Origin: a virus
Direction: 5' to 3' (one strand)
DNA length: 24,244 bases
IMG/VR virus record: IMGVR_UViG_3300022752_000385
Coordinates: 1-24,244 of that record
Below, piece by piece: positions 18,102-24,244 of the stretch (the first letter of the stretch is position 1; each line of letters opens with the position of its first letter). The position numbers and the translations under genes are program-made. The notes below the pieces were generated by a model. That model did not search any database and was not told the DNA's origin. It saw only the letters and a list, made by a program, of their open reading frames with translations.

Positions 18102-18497
18102 TTATATAATTTGTGTAATCACTTGAGCTAACTTATATCCTGTAAAAGCGCCTGCGGCGGCTGAACCAGGCAATACTATAAATTTACCCAAAATTGTATC
18201 ATACTTTTTTCTATTAACAATGTAAGAAATTAGTATGTAATAGATAATATAGTTAATTAATACCATTAAATCCAATTCTTTTGCAACAAAAACAACAATA
18301 GAGTTTCCTAAAAAACCCCAAGCGAAGTTAATAAAAGTTTCCCTTAATAATTCTTTTGGTGTTGTAAGAGCATCTAAAACACTTATTTCTTTATGAATTC
18401 CGGTTTTTTTCTTCAATTGTTTTGATGTGGTGTTGAAGGTACCAGAGGGCCTTTCTGAGGTCTTCAAGTTCTTTATCTTTTCTTTTTTTTCCTGCAC
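18102..18497 (-). CDS. Small membrane protein, 131 aa
   Basis: From the ATG at 18497 the protein has a basic start (MQEKKEKIKNLKTSERPSGT), an amphipathic section, then two or three hydrophobic segments: FAWGFLGNSIVVFVAKEL, LMVLINYIIYYILISYIVN, and PGSAAAGAFTGYKLAQVI. The first 35 codons overlap the DUF3310 gene by 107 bases in another frame, which is unusual; translation might instead begin at a non-ATG codon past 18391. It precedes the methyltransferase by 4 bases. The function is unknown, though a small integral protein beside GS might be regulatory. Confidence 0.6.
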   Translation of the reverse strand: MQEKKEKIKNLKTSERPSGTFNTTSKQLKKKTGIHKEISVLDALTTPKELLRETFINFAWGFLGNSIVVFVAKELDLMVLINYIIYYILISYIVNRKKYDTILGKFIVLPGSAAAGAFTGYKLAQVITQII

Positions 18498-18633
18498 GTG
18501 ATATATATTTTATTGTATTTCCTAAACTAAATCCCAAATCCCAAGCATCAATAACTTTGATTGCTTCATATTCATTATTTTTACCAAATTGATAATGGTC
18601 AGGGTGATTTACTTGTTCTTTATTGTTTTCCAT
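18391..18633 (-). CDS. DUF3310 domain protein, 80 aa
   Basis: MENNKEQVNHPDHYQFGKNN is the typical DUF3310 opening (VNHPxHY), followed by YEAIKVIDAWDLGFSLGNTI, then KYISRAGKKRKDKELEDLRK and ALWYLQHHIKTIEE, all matching family order. In T7 the related gp1.7 is a nucleotide kinase; most DUF3310 proteins are uncharacterised but recur in phage nucleotide metabolism loci. It overlaps the GS stop by 14 bases and the next gene by 107 bases, so translation is coupled. Confidence 0.92.
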   Translation of the reverse strand: MENNKEQVNHPDHYQFGKNNEYEAIKVIDAWDLGFSLGNTIKYISRAGKKRKDKELEDLRKALWYLQHHIKTIEEKNRNS

Positions 18634-19819
18634 TTATATTAAATTTAATTTCCTCTGGTTCAACGTTAGACCCTTTCATGGTTTCTGAATCTACCAAATA
18701 ATCTTCATCATTTTGATATTCATTTAATAGTTCATTATTATCAATTGTTCCGTATTTACCAATAATCTTGTCTACATTTATTTTGGTATTCATTTTCATT
18801 TTAATTTCCATTAATGTTTCTGCACTTTCAAGTGATTTTATAACTTCAATCAAAACTTTATATGGGTCTGCATTTGATGCCGGTCTTCTGTCTTCTAAAT
18901 AACCTTTCCAACTTTTGGCAGTTTGTTTTGGGATTCTTATTGACGCCCCTCTATCTCCAATTCCATAACTATATTTTTCAATTGATTGTGTTTCGTGTTT
19001 TCCTGTAAGTCTCAAATTGTTTTCAAAACCATAATTTTTGATATGTTCATGATGTCTTGAGCCAAATGTATTTAAAATCGCTTGAAAATATTCGTATCCA
19101 CCCAATGTTCTCATTCTATCATTTGAAAAGTTGGTGTGCATACCTGAACCATTCCAATCACCTTTGAGTGGTTTTGGATGTAAAATTATTTCATAATTGT
19201 ACTTCTCTGAAAGTCTATGTAAAAAATATCTTGTCATCAATAAATCATCAGCGGCTTTTAAACTTCCTTTAGAAAAAACTTGATATTCCCATTGTCCTAA
19301 AGCAACTTCGGCGTTGATGCCAGTAATTTCCATACCATATAATAAACATAACCCCATATGCTCTTCTGCAAATCCTCTTCCAACAACATTTCCTCCGACA
19401 CCACAATAATATTTTCCTTGAGGTTCTACATGTGGAATTTCATGACCTAAAATAATATTATTTTTTAAATTTTTAATAAAATATTCTTGTTCAAAACCAA
19501 CCCATAAATCTTCTTGATTTTTAACTTTTGACCTAAGATTTGTTTTGTCGGGTGTGCCGTCTGAATTTAATACTTCACATAAAACATATACCCGGTTATT
19601 TTCTAATGGAAAAGTTTTTTGAGTATAATATCTAACTGGTTTTAATATTTTATCTGAGTTTTTTGTGTTAGCTTGTTTTGTCGATGAACCATCAAAGCTC
19701 CATTCCGGAAATTTGAATTCATTTACATTTGTATTTATTTCTTCAACTTTTACTTTGCTTCTAAGGTTTGGTTCTGACTCATATCCGTCTAACCACACAT
19801 ATTCTAAAGTTATTTTCAT
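18620..19819 (-). CDS. Type II glutamine synthetase
   Basis: The 399-residue protein shows the GSII (eukaryote-type) signature series: KFPEWSFDGSSTKQA (about 37-51), WVGFEQEYFI with the metal Glu pair, YYCGVGGNVVGR, ITGINAEVALGQWEYQV, GDWNGSGMHTNFS, RLTGKHET, YGIGDRGASIRIP and EDRRPASNADPY. These residues bind metals, glutamate and ATP, so the enzyme should make glutamine from glutamate and ammonia. The C-terminus has about 50 extra acidic residues beyond the usual end. ATGA overlap with the 43-residue gene and a 14-base overlap with DUF3310 place it in a late-type operon as a metabolic gene carried by the phage. Confidence 0.95.
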   Translation of the reverse strand: MKITLEYVWLDGYESEPNLRSKVKVEEINTNVNEFKFPEWSFDGSSTKQANTKNSDKILKPVRYYTQKTFPLENNRVYVLCEVLNSDGTPDKTNLRSKVKNQEDLWVGFEQEYFIKNLKNNIILGHEIPHVEPQGKYYCGVGGNVVGRGFAEEHMGLCLLYGMEITGINAEVALGQWEYQVFSKGSLKAADDLLMTRYFLHRLSEKYNYEIILHPKPLKGDWNGSGMHTNFSNDRMRTLGGYEYFQAILNTFGSRHHEHIKNYGFENNLRLTGKHETQSIEKYSYGIGDRGASIRIPKQTAKSWKGYLEDRRPASNADPYKVLIEVIKSLESAETLMEIKMKMNTKINVDKIIGKYGTIDNNELLNEYQNDEDYLVDSETMKGSNVEPEEIKFNINGKQ

Positions 19820-19947
19820 TTATCTTTTTTATTTTTTTTTATTTTGAAATTTATAAAAAAAGACCTAATATAATTTCCAAGGTCATTATCGTTCGGGTAT
19901 TTTTTTATCATATTTTTTATTTCTTCTATTATTTCTTTTTTTTTCAT
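19816..19947 (-). CDS. Small basic protein coupled to glutamine synthetase, 43 aa
   Basis: ATG at 19947 opens 43 codons (MKKKEIIEEIKNMIKKYPND, NDLGNYIRSFFINFKIKKNK, KDK). The stop codon overlaps the GS start codon (ATGA), strong support for a real, translationally coupled gene. A helix is followed by PNDNDLGNYIRSFF, a pattern I associate with small phage unknowns. A late-type box lies at 19953-19960, 5 bases before the ATG. Confidence 0.65.
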   Translation of the reverse strand: MKKKEIIEEIKNMIKKYPNDNDLGNYIRSFFINFKIKKNKKDK

Positions 19948-19952
19948 TGGTA

Positions 19953-19960
19953 ATAAATAT
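19953..19960 (-). promoter_or_regulatory. Late-type box ATATTTAT for the glutamine synthetase operon
   Basis: Minus strand ATATTTAT then TACCA and the ATG at 19947. It should serve the five-gene unit ending at the terminator 17241-17259. Confidence 0.5.
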
Positions 19961-19964
19961 GAAA

Positions 19965-20714
19965 TTAAATTGATTTTGTCAACTTAACATAATTCAAAAT
20001 TTTAGATTGAAGAATGTAATTTAGTATTTTCCTTTTGGTTATTGGTAACAATGTTTCACTATATGGAAAGTTATTGTTATGATTAACTTTGAAAAAAATA
20101 AGATTGTTATAAACATTTGGTTCTTTTAAATTTTTTATCAACGTTTTTTTGTTTTCAAACAAATCAGGTTTTAATTTAAAATCATCTATTTCACATATTT
20201 TTTTTACACAACATTTATTATCCATAACTTCTTTTTTAATTTGTTTGATAATAAACTCATACAGATATTTTTTTCCTTTTTCTTCAATAATAAAAAGTCC
20301 TTGTTTTTCTTCAAAGTTTTTTTCATTTTTTATAACACTTAAAGAAACACTGTCATTTACTAATTCCCAAATTGCTTTAGCATGGTCAAAGGAACTTTGT
20401 AATTTTTCAGATGAAAATTTACATATTTTATACAATTCTAAAATATTTTGTCCTGACAATAATGGTATTTCTTGACTAACTAAATCAGATATTAAAATTT
20501 CTTCATCTTTTTCTTTTAAATTTTTTGTTAGTGACAAATATTGACCTTTTTGTAATAACAAATTTATGTTGGCTAAATGAAGTGATAAAAATTGAAAATT
20601 AGGGTATAGTTTAAAACTATTTAATTCTTTTTCAATTTTTTGTAAATAGGCTAATAAAATATATTGTTTGTGTTCAAAATCTATTGGCTCTTGAAATACC
20701 CAATTTGTGTCCAT
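19965..20714 (-). CDS. Conserved phage hypothetical protein, 249 aa
   Basis: MDTNWVFQEPIDFEHKQYIL and LAYLQKIEKELNSFKLYPNF, then FLSLHLANINLLLQKGQYLS, form a helical N-terminal half. I recall proteins with the same NWVFQEPIDFEHKQY opening in uncultured T4-like phages. The middle has LQSSFDHAKAIWELVNDSVS and the C-terminal half is beta-rich and Lys/Asn-rich (GLFIIEEKGKKYLYEFIIKQ). It has no cargo-type N-terminus. A near-match late box GTAAATAT (plus sense) lies at 20745-20752. The role is unknown; its conservation suggests virion or replication work. Confidence 0.8.
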   Translation of the reverse strand: MDTNWVFQEPIDFEHKQYILLAYLQKIEKELNSFKLYPNFQFLSLHLANINLLLQKGQYLSLTKNLKEKDEEILISDLVSQEIPLLSGQNILELYKICKFSSEKLQSSFDHAKAIWELVNDSVSLSVIKNEKNFEEKQGLFIIEEKGKKYLYEFIIKQIKKEVMDNKCCVKKICEIDDFKLKPDLFENKKTLIKNLKEPNVYNNLIFFKVNHNNNFPYSETLLPITKRKILNYILQSKILNYVKLTKSI

Positions 20715-20753
20715 AGGTAAAAAATAAGAAAAATATGTTAATCAGTAAATATA

Positions 20754-21953
20754 TTAATTATATCTCATAATAATATATGTCTCCCCATTTACATTAATTT
20801 CATCGTGGTCTCCGTCATAACTGCCTAAAATATCCCCCCAACTATCACTATTAATTACATAATCTATTACAGCCTCCGTATCAACATGATACAAAATTTC
20901 ATTCTTATCAAATCCTTGGTCAGATAAAAATGAAACAAAGTCATCTTCATTATCGTCAACATAAGATTCAATTGCCGATTCTATTTCGTCTTGGTTGTAT
21001 TCACCCTCTGGATTTTCTTCAACGTCTTCAATGAGTTGTGTTATATCATCAATTTCGTCTTGGATGCTATTTTCGGTTTCTTCATCCAAATCTTCATTAT
21101 TTATTCTTTGTTCTAATTTTTCAATTTTTTGTTTGTATATATTTACAATTTTTTCTTGTTGTTGTGTCAAATCTTTTTTAATTCCCCAATTTTCAGGGTC
21201 ATCATAAATTGATTCTGATATATAATCACTTAAAAAACCTCTAACCGAATCACTATCCAAATGGTCTTCCCAAACCCAAGAAGAAAATGCTTCATATCCA
21301 AGTTCATCTATTCTTGCCTCAATTGAACGTCTAGCTGCACTTTCTATTTCATCTTCACTATATACCATCCATTCTGTGTCTCTATCATCCTCACCTAACC
21401 AAGTAAAAAAACCACCACCATAATGTGTGTAATTTTCAGGATAAATAAAATATTTGTCCTCAAGAACTTCTTCCTCACTAAAACCATCATCATAATAAGA
21501 CAATTTACCTTTATTTTTTAACTCTTCGTATAATGCTTCTGTTTGGTAGGATATTTTTTTTCCATTTTCAATATTCCAAGCGTCTTCTTTTCTAAGTTTA
21601 TCTAAATAATTGAGTTTTTCTTGAAGTATTTCTTGTTGTCTTATAGTATGTCTTTTACTATACCAATCTCTAACGTTTTTAGCTTTATTTTCATCAAAAA
21701 CATCAACGTTACTATAACTAATATCTAAATTGCCTTCAATTTTAGAAAGTGAATCAAGATTTTTAATTTCTTTGTCCCATTGTAAATCTAAATCACCGGT
21801 GATTATAATATCTTTATTTTTATAATATTTTTTTAGTAATGCAACATCACTATTGAAATATTTCAAATTTTCTTTGAAGTCTTCAGGTGAAATTTTTACA
21901 ACGTTTTCAATTTCTTCACAAATAACCTTTCTTATTAACTTTTTTAATGACAT
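20754..21953 (-). CDS. Large acidic putative head-cargo protein, 399 aa
   Basis: The N-terminus MSLKKLIRKVICE, followed by E, gives an I-C-E/E site after a very basic helix. Residues 45-90 show leucine-rich spacing (IITGDLDLQWDKEIKNLDSL; KIEGNLDISYSN), and the rest is strongly acidic: long Asp/Glu helices (YSEDEIESAARRSIEARIDE; DLDEETENSIQDEIDDITQL). Such a polyacidic protein could mimic DNA or pack against basic proteins. A late-type box lies at 21959-21966. Family unknown. Confidence 0.78.
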   Translation of the reverse strand: MSLKKLIRKVICEEIENVVKISPEDFKENLKYFNSDVALLKKYYKNKDIIITGDLDLQWDKEIKNLDSLSKIEGNLDISYSNVDVFDENKAKNVRDWYSKRHTIRQQEILQEKLNYLDKLRKEDAWNIENGKKISYQTEALYEELKNKGKLSYYDDGFSEEEVLEDKYFIYPENYTHYGGGFFTWLGEDDRDTEWMVYSEDEIESAARRSIEARIDELGYEAFSSWVWEDHLDSDSVRGFLSDYISESIYDDPENWGIKKDLTQQQEKIVNIYKQKIEKLEQRINNEDLDEETENSIQDEIDDITQLIEDVEENPEGEYNQDEIESAIESYVDDNEDDFVSFLSDQGFDKNEILYHVDTEAVIDYVINSDSWGDILGSYDGDHDEINVNGETYIIMRYN

Positions 21954-21958
21954 ATGTT

Positions 21959-21966
21959 ATAAATAT
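21959..21966 (-). promoter_or_regulatory. Late-type box ATATTTAT, leftward
   Basis: Minus strand AGATATTTATAACAT then ATG at 21953. Together with the rightward copy at 22020-22027 it forms a divergent late promoter region. Confidence 0.5.
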
Positions 21967-22019
21967 CTAAAAAAAGAATTGATTTATCTTTGAATGAATA
22001 TAAATTATGATATAAGAAA

Positions 22020-22027
22020 ATATTTAT
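22020..22027 (+). promoter_or_regulatory. Late-type box ATATTTAT, rightward
   Basis: Plus strand ATATTTATAT, 27 bases before the ATG at 22055. This is the only clear rightward copy and keeps the same orientation relative to its gene as all leftward copies. Confidence 0.5.
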
Positions 22028-22054
22028 ATTAAAATAAACCATTTAAAACTTAAA

Positions 22055-22192
22055 ATGATGAGCTGCGGATGTAAAAACAACCAAACACAAACTCAAACTC
22101 AAACACAGACTCAAACACAGAGTCAACAAAACACAAAGTCTGTTAAGAGTGCGGTTACAAAAATTGTTGAAAAGTATTACAACAAAAAATAA
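22055..22192 (+). CDS. Small Cys-rich protein with Gln-Thr repeats, 45 aa
   Basis: MMSCGCKNNQTQTQTQTQTQ starts a 45-residue protein. A CxC pair at residues 4 and 6 is followed by six to seven QT dipeptides and then SVKSAVTKIVEKYYNKK, a short basic amphipathic helix. CAAACT/CAAACA codons alternate, so the repeat could expand or contract by slippage. I recall small MSCGC-type proteins from Bacteroidetes phages. CxC could bind metal or be lipidated or redox-active. Function unknown. Confidence 0.75.
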   Translation: MMSCGCKNNQTQTQTQTQTQTQSQQNTKSVKSAVTKIVEKYYNKK

Positions 22193-22256
22193 TTACTATT
22201 TAACTAAATTTTTTTTTTACATAAGATTGTAAAAAATAAAAAGTTAAATATTAATA

Positions 22257-23108
22257 ATGTCACAAATTGAAATTAATAATCTTTTAGATGGGAAAAGATT
22301 ATGCAACACACTAGCAAATATTCTTGTAAACAAATTCGAAAAAGTAACTCCTGGATGTAAGACTGAATTAACGGTTTTTAATCACAGGAGTTTTTTTATT
22401 GTTAATGGTTTTACCACAGCTAAACAAACTGTTAATATTCTTGAAAGTTTTAGAAACTATTTAAGTGAATTTAAAGATAGTAGATATGAAACGGTTAAAG
22501 TAATTGACATTATTAATTTTGTTGATGTATTAAAAACAAACCCTATTAATTTAAATTTTAATTTCGATAAATTATCAAATAAAACGGAAAAAAGTCTTTT
22601 GGGGTTTGTTGATAATTTTTTTGACAGTGGTATAAAAATTAATTTAAAACTTGACTACGATAATAAAATTATTCTTTTTAATTCTGATTCTGATAATAAT
22701 GTTTTAAGTAATGTTTTAAGGTTAAATTATCCAAATTATAAATTAATTGAATTTAATTTTGAAAATTTAGAATATCATTCTGAAAGAAAATACGGTTTAT
22801 CTAATGGTATTGAAAAATACTATAGTTTTTTAGGTGATTATATTTCTAATCATATTTTTGCAAAATCATTATCAAACAATTTAAGTTTTTCAATTTACAG
22901 TGATGAATTATATAGCAACATTAATTCAGAAAATGTAATTTTTAAAATTAACAATGATAATCATGTGGTTAAAACTGAATGGATGGAATCAATGATTTTA
23001 GATGTATTCCCATTCGATGAAAAATCTTTATCCGATACTTTTGGAAATAAAAATATTGAAGAAAAAATAGAAGAGTTAGATTTACTAAACGAAATTATTT
23101 TATTCTGA
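22257..23108 (+). CDS. Unknown protein, 283 aa
   Basis: The protein begins MSQIEINNLLDGKRLCNTLA with an apparent helix and strand pattern (VFNHRSFFIVNGFTTAKQTV; NILESFRNYLSEFKDSRYET). The middle is extremely Asn/Lys/Ile-rich (FDKLSNKTEKSLLGFVDNFF; DYDNKIILFNSDSDNNVLSN). The end is acidic (NKNIEEKIEELDLLNEIILF). The N-terminal third weakly recalls the first domain of SAM synthetases by layout, but no catalytic motif is present, so I do not assign it. It overlaps the convergent glutaredoxin-like gene by nine bases. Confidence 0.75.
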   Translation: MSQIEINNLLDGKRLCNTLANILVNKFEKVTPGCKTELTVFNHRSFFIVNGFTTAKQTVNILESFRNYLSEFKDSRYETVKVIDIINFVDVLKTNPINLNFNFDKLSNKTEKSLLGFVDNFFDSGIKINLKLDYDNKIILFNSDSDNNVLSNVLRLNYPNYKLIEFNFENLEYHSERKYGLSNGIEKYYSFLGDYISNHIFAKSLSNNLSFSIYSDELYSNINSENVIFKINNDNHVVKTEWMESMILDVFPFDEKSLSDTFGNKNIEEKIEELDLLNEIILF

Positions 23109-23390
23109 TAAATAACTATTTGCTAAATTGAAAGCTTCTGTAATGTTTTCGTAATCATCATCAGGAGCCAACAATTTAACGTCACTATAGTTTTCGCCAA
23201 ATTCATCCAATGTCATAAAAATCATAGCAGGAACAAATTCATTTTTTTTTGCAATAACAAATTTTTCATATTCATCAGAGTATTCAAAAATATCTCTATC
23301 TATAAAACCTACATTATTTTCATCAAATAATTTTTTTAATTCTACACAATGAGGGCATCCCTTCATTGAAAACAAAATAACAACTTTCAT
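23100..23390 (-). CDS. Glutaredoxin/thioredoxin-like protein, 96 aa
   Basis: MKVVILFSMKGCPHCVELKK gives the first strand and CPHC redox motif of a thioredoxin fold, followed by LFDENNVGFIDRDIFEYSDE and a VPAMIFMTLDEFGE segment where the conserved cis-Pro (V-P) is found. At 96 residues it is glutaredoxin-sized. CPHC is closer to DsbA-like or small phage thioredoxins than to CPYC glutaredoxins. A likely role is thiol reduction, for example for ribonucleotide reductase. ATGA overlap with the 113-residue gene upstream. Confidence 0.88.
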   Translation of the reverse strand: MKVVILFSMKGCPHCVELKKLFDENNVGFIDRDIFEYSDEYEKFVIAKKNEFVPAMIFMTLDEFGENYSDVKLLAPDDDYENITEAFNLANSYLSE

Positions 23391-23728
23391 ATATTATCGA
23401 TTGTAAAAAATTTATTTAAACCAATCAAAAGAATGTCTATTTTTGATATGTCATCAGTCAGAATGGTTATTTTGTATGTTGATTCAACTTCAAATTTTTG
23501 AAAATGAATTAGTATTTGGTTTTTACTCCATCTAATAACTCCCTCAATATAATAATGTTTTTGGTCAAATATAGTGTCGGACCATATCACAGTACCTTTT
23601 TTAATTAAGGTTGTTAGTCCTTCATAAGTTATATTTCTAGTTTTTACAGAGTTTGGTCTTATATTACTATCAAATAAAGTATTGAAAGTATCATAAACAT
23701 ATGAAGGTACAAACTCAATTTTATCCAT
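23387..23728 (-). CDS. Unknown protein, 113 aa
   Basis: MDKIEFVPSYVYDTFNTLFD opens a mostly beta-rich protein: KTRNITYEGLTTLIKKGTVI, then WSDTIFDQKHYYIEGVIRWS and LIHFQKFEVESTYKITILTD. The pattern of five or six strands suggests a small barrel or PH-like fold. No motif is recognised and there is no cargo-type N-terminus. A late-type box lies at 23739-23746, and translation is coupled to the glutaredoxin-like gene by a four-base overlap. Confidence 0.75.
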   Translation of the reverse strand: MDKIEFVPSYVYDTFNTLFDSNIRPNSVKTRNITYEGLTTLIKKGTVIWSDTIFDQKHYYIEGVIRWSKNQILIHFQKFEVESTYKITILTDDISKIDILLIGLNKFFTIDNI

Positions 23729-23738
23729 AGTAAATAAA

Positions 23739-23746
23739 ATAAATAT
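23739..23746 (-). promoter_or_regulatory. Late-type box ATATTTAT
   Basis: Minus strand ATATATTTAT, 10 bases before the ATG at 23728, for the 113-residue and glutaredoxin-like genes. Confidence 0.45.
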
Positions 23747-23750
23747 ATTA

Positions 23751-24244
23751 TTATGGAAGTAAATCTTCTACAAAATCCAAATGTTGATAATTTTGATGAT
23801 ATAAAATATCATTTTGCCAGTTTTGTAATTCAGGAGTTGAAACATCCCATCGTGGAGTCATTGCAATTACTTTAGTCCCATTATGTTCCAAACTTTTGAA
23901 GGTTGATTCTTGCACTATAGTTCTACCATTACGATATTTTTTTGTCATCTTTGGTAACTTCAAAGTTCCAACTTTATACATAAGATTTATATTTGCTAGT
24001 TGTATTTGAGCAACTTGTGAAAACTTTAAAGATGGTGTTTCATTAAATCTGGCCCTTTCTTGAACATTTAACATTTCATCTTTTTGGTATCTATATTCAA
24101 CAGTAATTCTATCATCTCCATCACGAGAGTCTTTACGAATTGAAAATATTAAACAATCTGGTCTTTCTGAATAACCTCGAACACAGTTTCTTTGATGTTG
24201 TGATTCTTTTTCATAGTCCATAGTCTTTCTTAAAAGAACAGGAT
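23751..24244 (-). CDS. PcfJ-like domain protein, N-terminus outside window
   Basis: The frame is open to the right edge, so the Met at 24221 is probably internal and the visible part is the C-terminal 160 or so residues. KESQHQRNCVRGYSERPDCL and IFSIRKDSRDGDDRITVEYR match the PcfJ core as I know it (HCV-x-x-Y, then LIFSIR), which is widespread in plasmids and phages but of unknown activity. The rest (LNVQERARFNETPSLKFSQV; TPRWDVSTPELQNWQNDILY) is less conserved. The call rests on the single HCV-like motif, here NCV. Confidence 0.6.
   Translation of the reverse strand, partial: PVLLRKTMDYEKESQHQRNCVRGYSERPDCLIFSIRKDSRDGDDRITVEYRYQKDEMLNVQERARFNETPSLKFSQVAQIQLANINLMYKVGTLKLPKMTKKYRNGRTIVQESTFKSLEHNGTKVIAMTPRWDVSTPELQNWQNDILYHQNYQHLDFVEDLLP

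Noticed and set aside
19855-19884. GACCT/AGGTC hairpin with seven U as a terminator upstream of glutamine synthetase
   Set aside because: It lies inside the 43-codon frame that is coupled to the GS start by ATGA; the stem is only five pairs with a long loop.
22257-23108. SAM synthetase
   Set aside because: Only a loose similarity in the first third; no catalytic ATP- or methionine-binding motif is visible.

Overview
The window is AT-rich (roughly 70% A+T by eye), very densely coded and mostly read leftwards. It looks like part of the genome of a large tailed phage that infects a Bacteroidetes (Flavobacterium-like) host. Host clues are promoters of the Bacteroidetes primary-sigma type (TTTG, 19-20 bases, TAnnTTTG), almost no Shine-Dalgarno sequences, and secreted proteins whose signal peptides end in FSQ or FCQ. 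Phage clues are a tRNA cluster, a holin-like protein, DUF3310, a solitary DNA methyltransferase and many small unknown genes. No terminase, capsid, tail or polymerase gene lies in the window, so phage assignment rests on these accessory traits.

Layout. 1-3650: small unknown genes, a membrane GAF-like protein, an HExxH protein, a holin-like protein, tRNA-Asp and a short foreign-looking cassette with an integron attC-like palindrome. 3650-5130: a tRNA cluster with several structurally odd members, a structured leader and a duplicated promoter. 5150-12000: proteins with a short amphipathic N-terminus, more tRNAs, a DUF458-like RNase H-fold protein and three secreted proteins. 12000-14200: a non-coding block with a candidate RNA of about 1 kb, a compact four-way-junction RNA, and small genes on early-type promoters. 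14200-22000: a DHH phosphoesterase, a GNAT acetyltransferase, an adenine or cytosine methyltransferase and an operon with a complete type II glutamine synthetase. 22000-24244: a Cys-rich small protein, a glutaredoxin-like protein and a PcfJ-like gene cut by the window edge.

Main interpretation. At least thirteen otherwise unrelated proteins begin with a 13-33 residue amphipathic segment that ends in (I/L)-x-E followed mostly by S, G, E, R, N or T. This is the cleavage rule of T4-type prohead proteases (gp21), which remove N-terminal capsid-targeting sequences from internal head proteins. The window may therefore encode a large set of head-packaged, co-injected proteins, including a DHH phosphoesterase, a GNAT acetyltransferase and a putative metalloprotease. 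Most of these genes or their operons have an ATATTTAT box just upstream, which I read as the phage late promoter. By contrast, tRNAs, non-coding RNAs and several small genes have the host-type TTTG/TAnnTTTG promoter, in some cases only 4 bases before the ATG, which predicts leaderless mRNAs. All functional assignments come from reading motifs; no database search was possible.
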